From positions 1 to 24,387 of IMG/VR virus record IMGVR_UViG_3300027850_000054: DNA of 24,387 bases; one strand, given 5' to 3'. Under the pieces are notes generated by a model that was not told the origin of the DNA, searched no databases, and worked only from the letters and a program-made list of their open reading frames with translations. The stretch comes from a virus. The position numbers were made by a program, and so were the translations under genes. Positions 21,297 through 24,387 of the stretch are shown piece by piece. Every line of letters starts with the position of its first letter. Position 1 is the stretch's first letter.

Positions 21297-23324
21297 ATGA
21301 ACAAATACACCGTCGAATTTCGCAACCGAAGCTTTGATTTGGTCAAGGCTCCCGGCGTTGAAATTACACCAACCCGCTGGTCTGCGCACAGTAAGCGAGG
21401 ACCTCTAGATTGTGAGATTGAAGTGACCGGCCAATTGCCCGCATTGTGGGAAATGGCGCAATGGTTGCGCTACGAGCTAATCATCCGTAATGAGTTTGGC
21501 ACAAGATGTTGGTGGGGCTGCATGACCGGCATCGACATCACCAACGGTGCAACGACCATCGGCATATCACTGGATGAGATGTACAACCGTGTCGCCGTGC
21601 GCTACTCCTACGAGGCACCAGGCGGGCAACTGTCCGGTGAAACGGCTTGGACAGACGACGCAGCCAGTGTTGCTGTTTACGGCATCAAGGAATTGATGCA
21701 AAACGAATCAGAGACAACGCCAGCCGAAGCCGCCGACTTGGCAAGCACGATCCTCGATTACAAAGGCTTACCAATCGGCACGGTTGCGTTTAGCGGTCCT
21801 TCGGCGAGCTCAGGAACCTCGGCAGAAGGGCAACCTACCGCACGCATCTACGGTAAGGGCTGGGTTGATACGCTCGCGTGGCGCTATCTCAATATCCCAC
21901 AGGGCCGCATCCTGCACGAAGACGGCGGCACGGAGCAGACAATGGGATACGGCTTTACTGAGTCGCTAGGGTTTAAGCGCCACGAAAACACGATTCACTC
22001 GTTGACGGGTAAATTCTTAGATTTGCCGGTTGGCGCAAGGATTGAGATCAGCGGCCTTGCATCCAACAATGGCACATTCACGGTAAGCCAAGCCACGGGT
22101 GACGCGGTCGCAACCTACACCGCAAGCACGATCAGCTTTGAAGTATCGGATGATATTTTGGACGGCGCAAGCGGGCTTGGTTTCGTGCGCAACCATGAAT
22201 TAATTTACGTCACCGGCTCATCGGGCAATAGTGGCTATCACCGCACCGATGGCGCAGAAGTCAATCACGTCACTACTGATACCGCTTACGGTGGTGTGAT
22301 GAGCAATGAGGATGCGGGACCAAGCGTCACGATTGATCAGGGCAATAGTATCGTGGTGGAAGAAAACGTAATCACGGCGGTACCAAGTGCAACGGCTACG
22401 GTGGTAGCGCACGGTAAAAAGATTGATCAGACATTCACATTGACCGAGGCTGGCAGCTTTACGATTGGTGAGGTGATTGTCCGTCTACGTAAGGTTGGCA
22501 CACCGACCGGTGGCGTGACGGTTGGCTTACGCACCGATACGGCGGGCGTTCCAAATTTCCCCGCCGTTGAAGCGATTACGGTGGCGGCGGCTGACATTTC
22601 CGAGGACATGGACGATATTCTATTTGTCTTTGCGCACACATCATCCGTCACTTTCGGCACCACCTATCACATTGTGGTCGAAGTGGCTGGCGGTGTGGAC
22701 TCGGCCACTGGCTATTACATGGTTGATGTAGATGAATCGGAAGGCTACACCGGCGGCACGCTCAAGGTATGGACTGGCTCGGCATGGGTAGCACGTTCGC
22801 CCGCCGCTTCGCTATCATTCCAAATTTGGGGACACCAACAAACGACCAGCCAGATTACAACGCTTGTATCGACCGCCGGCCAATTCGGCTTGGACGTGGA
22901 CATCCGCAACGCTTCGGGCAAATACACCAGGCAATACCGAGACGGCGTCAGCGATGCGCTGACAGAGCTAGACGCACTCTTGGACCGTGGCACAACCAAC
23001 GACAAACGACTGATGGTGCGCTTACCTGTTGGCGGGCGCACGATGATTATCGAAGAGGAACCGGCGGCAGCGCCAAACAATGATTTGATTTGGCGCTCTG
23101 ATGCCAAACTGTATTGGCCGACCGGCGCACCGTTTGAGCCTGGTGTGTTGCCCGTGGCTAGATGGGTTACGTTGGCGGATGTTCCAGCCAGTGTCAACAG
23201 CGTGGCGAAAATATCGCCGGTCTTTGTCGAGCAGGCGGCGTATGATGCTACCGGCGAACGGCACGAAATAACGCCACGGGGCGCAAGAAGCGTATGGGAT
23301 TTGGGCAAGATAATTAATGGCTGA
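21297..23324 (+). CDS. Tail hub/baseplate-like protein with inserted beta domain
   Basis: A 675-residue protein after the Dit-like gene. Residues 1-110 (VEFRNRSFDLVKAPGVEITP, LRYELIIRNEFGTRCWWGCM) and 515-675 (FGLDVDIRNASGKYTRQYRD, VGGRTMIIEEEP) look like a hub split in sequence. Between them are a module with DLPVGARIEISGLASNNGTF near residue 245 and a beta-sandwich at about 365-512 (QTFTLTEAGSFTIGEVIVRL, VGTPTGGVTVGLRTDTAGVP, GTTYHIVVEVAGG, final LSFQIWG). The latter resembles jelly-roll domains of surface and carbohydrate-binding proteins. A copy of the dispersed repeat encodes PSASSGT at residues 168-174. The protein probably forms the tail tip with added adhesion domains. Eight bases overlap the next gene. 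Confidence 0.6.
   Translation: MNKYTVEFRNRSFDLVKAPGVEITPTRWSAHSKRGPLDCEIEVTGQLPALWEMAQWLRYELIIRNEFGTRCWWGCMTGIDITNGATTIGISLDEMYNRVAVRYSYEAPGGQLSGETAWTDDAASVAVYGIKELMQNESETTPAEAADLASTILDYKGLPIGTVAFSGPSASSGTSAEGQPTARIYGKGWVDTLAWRYLNIPQGRILHEDGGTEQTMGYGFTESLGFKRHENTIHSLTGKFLDLPVGARIEISGLASNNGTFTVSQATGDAVATYTASTISFEVSDDILDGASGLGFVRNHELIYVTGSSGNSGYHRTDGAEVNHVTTDTAYGGVMSNEDAGPSVTIDQGNSIVVEENVITAVPSATATVVAHGKKIDQTFTLTEAGSFTIGEVIVRLRKVGTPTGGVTVGLRTDTAGVPNFPAVEAITVAAADISEDMDDILFVFAHTSSVTFGTTYHIVVEVAGGVDSATGYYMVDVDESEGYTGGTLKVWTGSAWVARSPAASLSFQIWGHQQTTSQITTLVSTAGQFGLDVDIRNASGKYTRQYRDGVSDALTELDALLDRGTTNDKRLMVRLPVGGRTMIIEEEPAAAPNNDLIWRSDAKLYWPTGAPFEPGVLPVARWVTLADVPASVNSVAKISPVFVEQAAYDATGERHEITPRGARSVWDLGKIING
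21797..21818 (+). repeat. Dispersed ~21-base repeat, copy 3 (coding)
   Basis: TCCTTCGGCGAGCTCAGGAA followed by CC matches copy 1 in the MuF gene at 20 of 22 positions; the two differences are the AG/GA swap in the centre. It is read in the same frame as copy 1 and gives PSASSGT, a flexible linker between two domains of the hub-like protein. Confidence 0.75.
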
Positions 23325-24387
23325 ACAATCAATCACGCAGTTATTCAGACAGCTAGACCCGCTCTTTGTGCAGAAATATGGCGCACAATGGAAGCGCACT
23401 GTGGCACCAGCTACGGTGACGCCGTCTACGGGCGCGGGCGCAGCAAGTACGGCATTGACGCAACATTCTGCACTGGATTGGATTGAGGCACACCCGACAA
23501 AAGACAGCGCCGTCAACAAAACACGCACCTACTATAGCATTAATTTTGGCATTATCGGCGGCGTTGGGGTGGACGAGTCGAATAATATCCTTGCCATGCT
23601 GAACACGGTTGGTCTGACCGGCGGCGGAACGTGCGTCATTTGCGCTACCAATCCGGCTGACCCAATCCATTTCGCCAAGACCGTCAGCATCTACTATTCC
23701 AACGTGCATGTGGTATTCCCACCCGGCCAGAGTATCACTTTTGCGGACAAAGGCTCCTTCCGCATCATGGGCGACTATGCCCAGATTACGCGCAAAGTTG
23801 ACGGCGCGGCGATGAAGCTGCAAAGTGCCTCAACCGTCGTCAGTAACGAAACTGTCTTTACATTGTCGGCCACAGACACGGCATTGATGGATGCGGAAGC
23901 AAATCCGGCGCTGCGCATTGTGCGCGTAGGCGATAAGCTTGTTGTCAGAGGCCAAAATGATATTACTGGTAAGTCGCTCGAAAAAGACAATAGTTTTGTC
24001 AAGGCACTGGCAAAGCCGGGCAGCTTTTGGCAGATTACGTATGTGGATGAGTTGGACTACACATTCCAACCAACCTATCCGGCTAGTGAGTGGACGGCTG
24101 ACTTAACGACCGGCACAACTATTTACGTAATCAATGGCAGCTTGATTACGGTCAACACGACGTTAAATACGACAACGGTGACGGTTGTCGATGGTAGCGT
24201 GTTTGTGGTCGGCAACATGGTCGAAATTAGCGACAATCGCAACGAATACGCCATGAATGCCAGCGCTATCACCGGCGCAGGCAATCCCTACAAAAATCCG
24301 GCCAACCTTGAGCAGGCGCAAATCATCGCCATCGCCGGCAATGTGCTCACGCTCGACCATGCGCTATGCCGGACATACAGCACGACG
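23317..24387 (+). CDS. Partial tailspike/tail-fibre protein, beta-helix type
   Basis: An open frame from ATG 23317 runs to the window end without a stop (357 codons seen). The ATG overlaps the end of the preceding gene by eight bases. After a ~60-residue N-terminal adaptor (MAEQSITQLFRQLDPLFVQK...) comes a region typical of parallel beta-helix spikes: IIGGVGVDESNNILAMLNTV, GGGTCVICATNPADPIHFAK, then SIYYSNVHVVFPPGQSITFA, with the pattern of short strands that coils in pectate-lyase-like folds. Later segments alternate strands and turns (TVTVVDGSVFVVGNMVEISD). It is likely the receptor-binding or polysaccharide-degrading tail protein. Active-site residues cannot be judged from the partial sequence. 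Confidence 0.7.
   Translation, partial: MAEQSITQLFRQLDPLFVQKYGAQWKRTVAPATVTPSTGAGAASTALTQHSALDWIEAHPTKDSAVNKTRTYYSINFGIIGGVGVDESNNILAMLNTVGLTGGGTCVICATNPADPIHFAKTVSIYYSNVHVVFPPGQSITFADKGSFRIMGDYAQITRKVDGAAMKLQSASTVVSNETVFTLSATDTALMDAEANPALRIVRVGDKLVVRGQNDITGKSLEKDNSFVKALAKPGSFWQITYVDELDYTFQPTYPASEWTADLTTGTTIYVINGSLITVNTTLNTTTVTVVDGSVFVVGNMVEISDNRNEYAMNASAITGAGNPYKNPANLEQAQIIAIAGNVLTLDHALCRTYSTT

Noticed and set aside
1-24387. Integrase, tRNA, att sites, CRISPR array or transposase
   Set aside because: Looked for by eye; no such gene, cloverleaf or regularly spaced repeat array was seen in this window.

Overview
This window is a late (structural) gene block of a tailed double-stranded DNA phage or prophage (Caudoviricetes), most likely a siphovirus: there is one tail-tube gene, a long tape-measure gene and no recognisable sheath gene. 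Genes are packed head to tail on the plus strand, many with 1 to 4 base stop/start overlaps. The only well-supported minus-strand gene lies at 15550-16020. I see no integrase, tRNA, rRNA or CRISPR array, so the window alone cannot separate a free phage from an integrated one. The host is unknown. A roughly 21-base dispersed repeat with a CTTCGGCAGGCTCAG core resembles short repeats I recall from several environmental bacterial phyla, possibly including Chloroflexota; this is a weak hint only.

Layout. (1) 1-1437: end of an upstream gene, then four small genes. Two look like virion-surface or tail-fibre accessory proteins and one is built of 9-residue repeats. (2) 1434-2963: a ParB-like domain fused to an N4/N6 DNA methyltransferase. 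(3) 2993-7359: packaging and portal module: putative small terminase, large terminase, portal, two small unknown genes, MuF-type minor head protein. (4) 7362-8477: an AT-rich accessory island with a small unknown gene, a LuxR/GerE-type helix-turn-helix protein, two unknown genes, a pair of tandem 16-base dyads and a 38-base perfect palindrome followed by T-rich sequence. (5) 8478-11972: capsid module: zinc-ribbon-containing prohead protease with a C-terminal helical region, a signal-peptide-bearing beta-repeat protein, a decoration-like protein and the major capsid protein. (6) 11983-14079: neck genes. (7) 14076-15563: tail tube and the tail assembly chaperone pair, the second made by an apparent -1 frameshift. 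(8) 15550-16020: inverted gene for a predicted secreted protein. (9) 16122-24387: tape measure with tryptophan-rich repeats, distal tail protein, a hub-like protein with an inserted beta domain, and the start of a tailspike/fibre gene that runs off the window.

How the parts work together: the terminase pair packages DNA through the portal into a shell made by protease and capsid protein; neck proteins close the head; chaperones and tape measure set tail length; the distal tail, hub and fibre proteins form the adsorption end. The methyltransferase probably modifies phage DNA. The parts that do not fit the standard plan are the island at 7612-8477, the two genes for predicted exported proteins (9718-10251 and 15550-16020) and the three dispersed repeat copies. 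None of these proves a new system, but they are the best places to look. Functions of neck and small genes rest largely on gene order.
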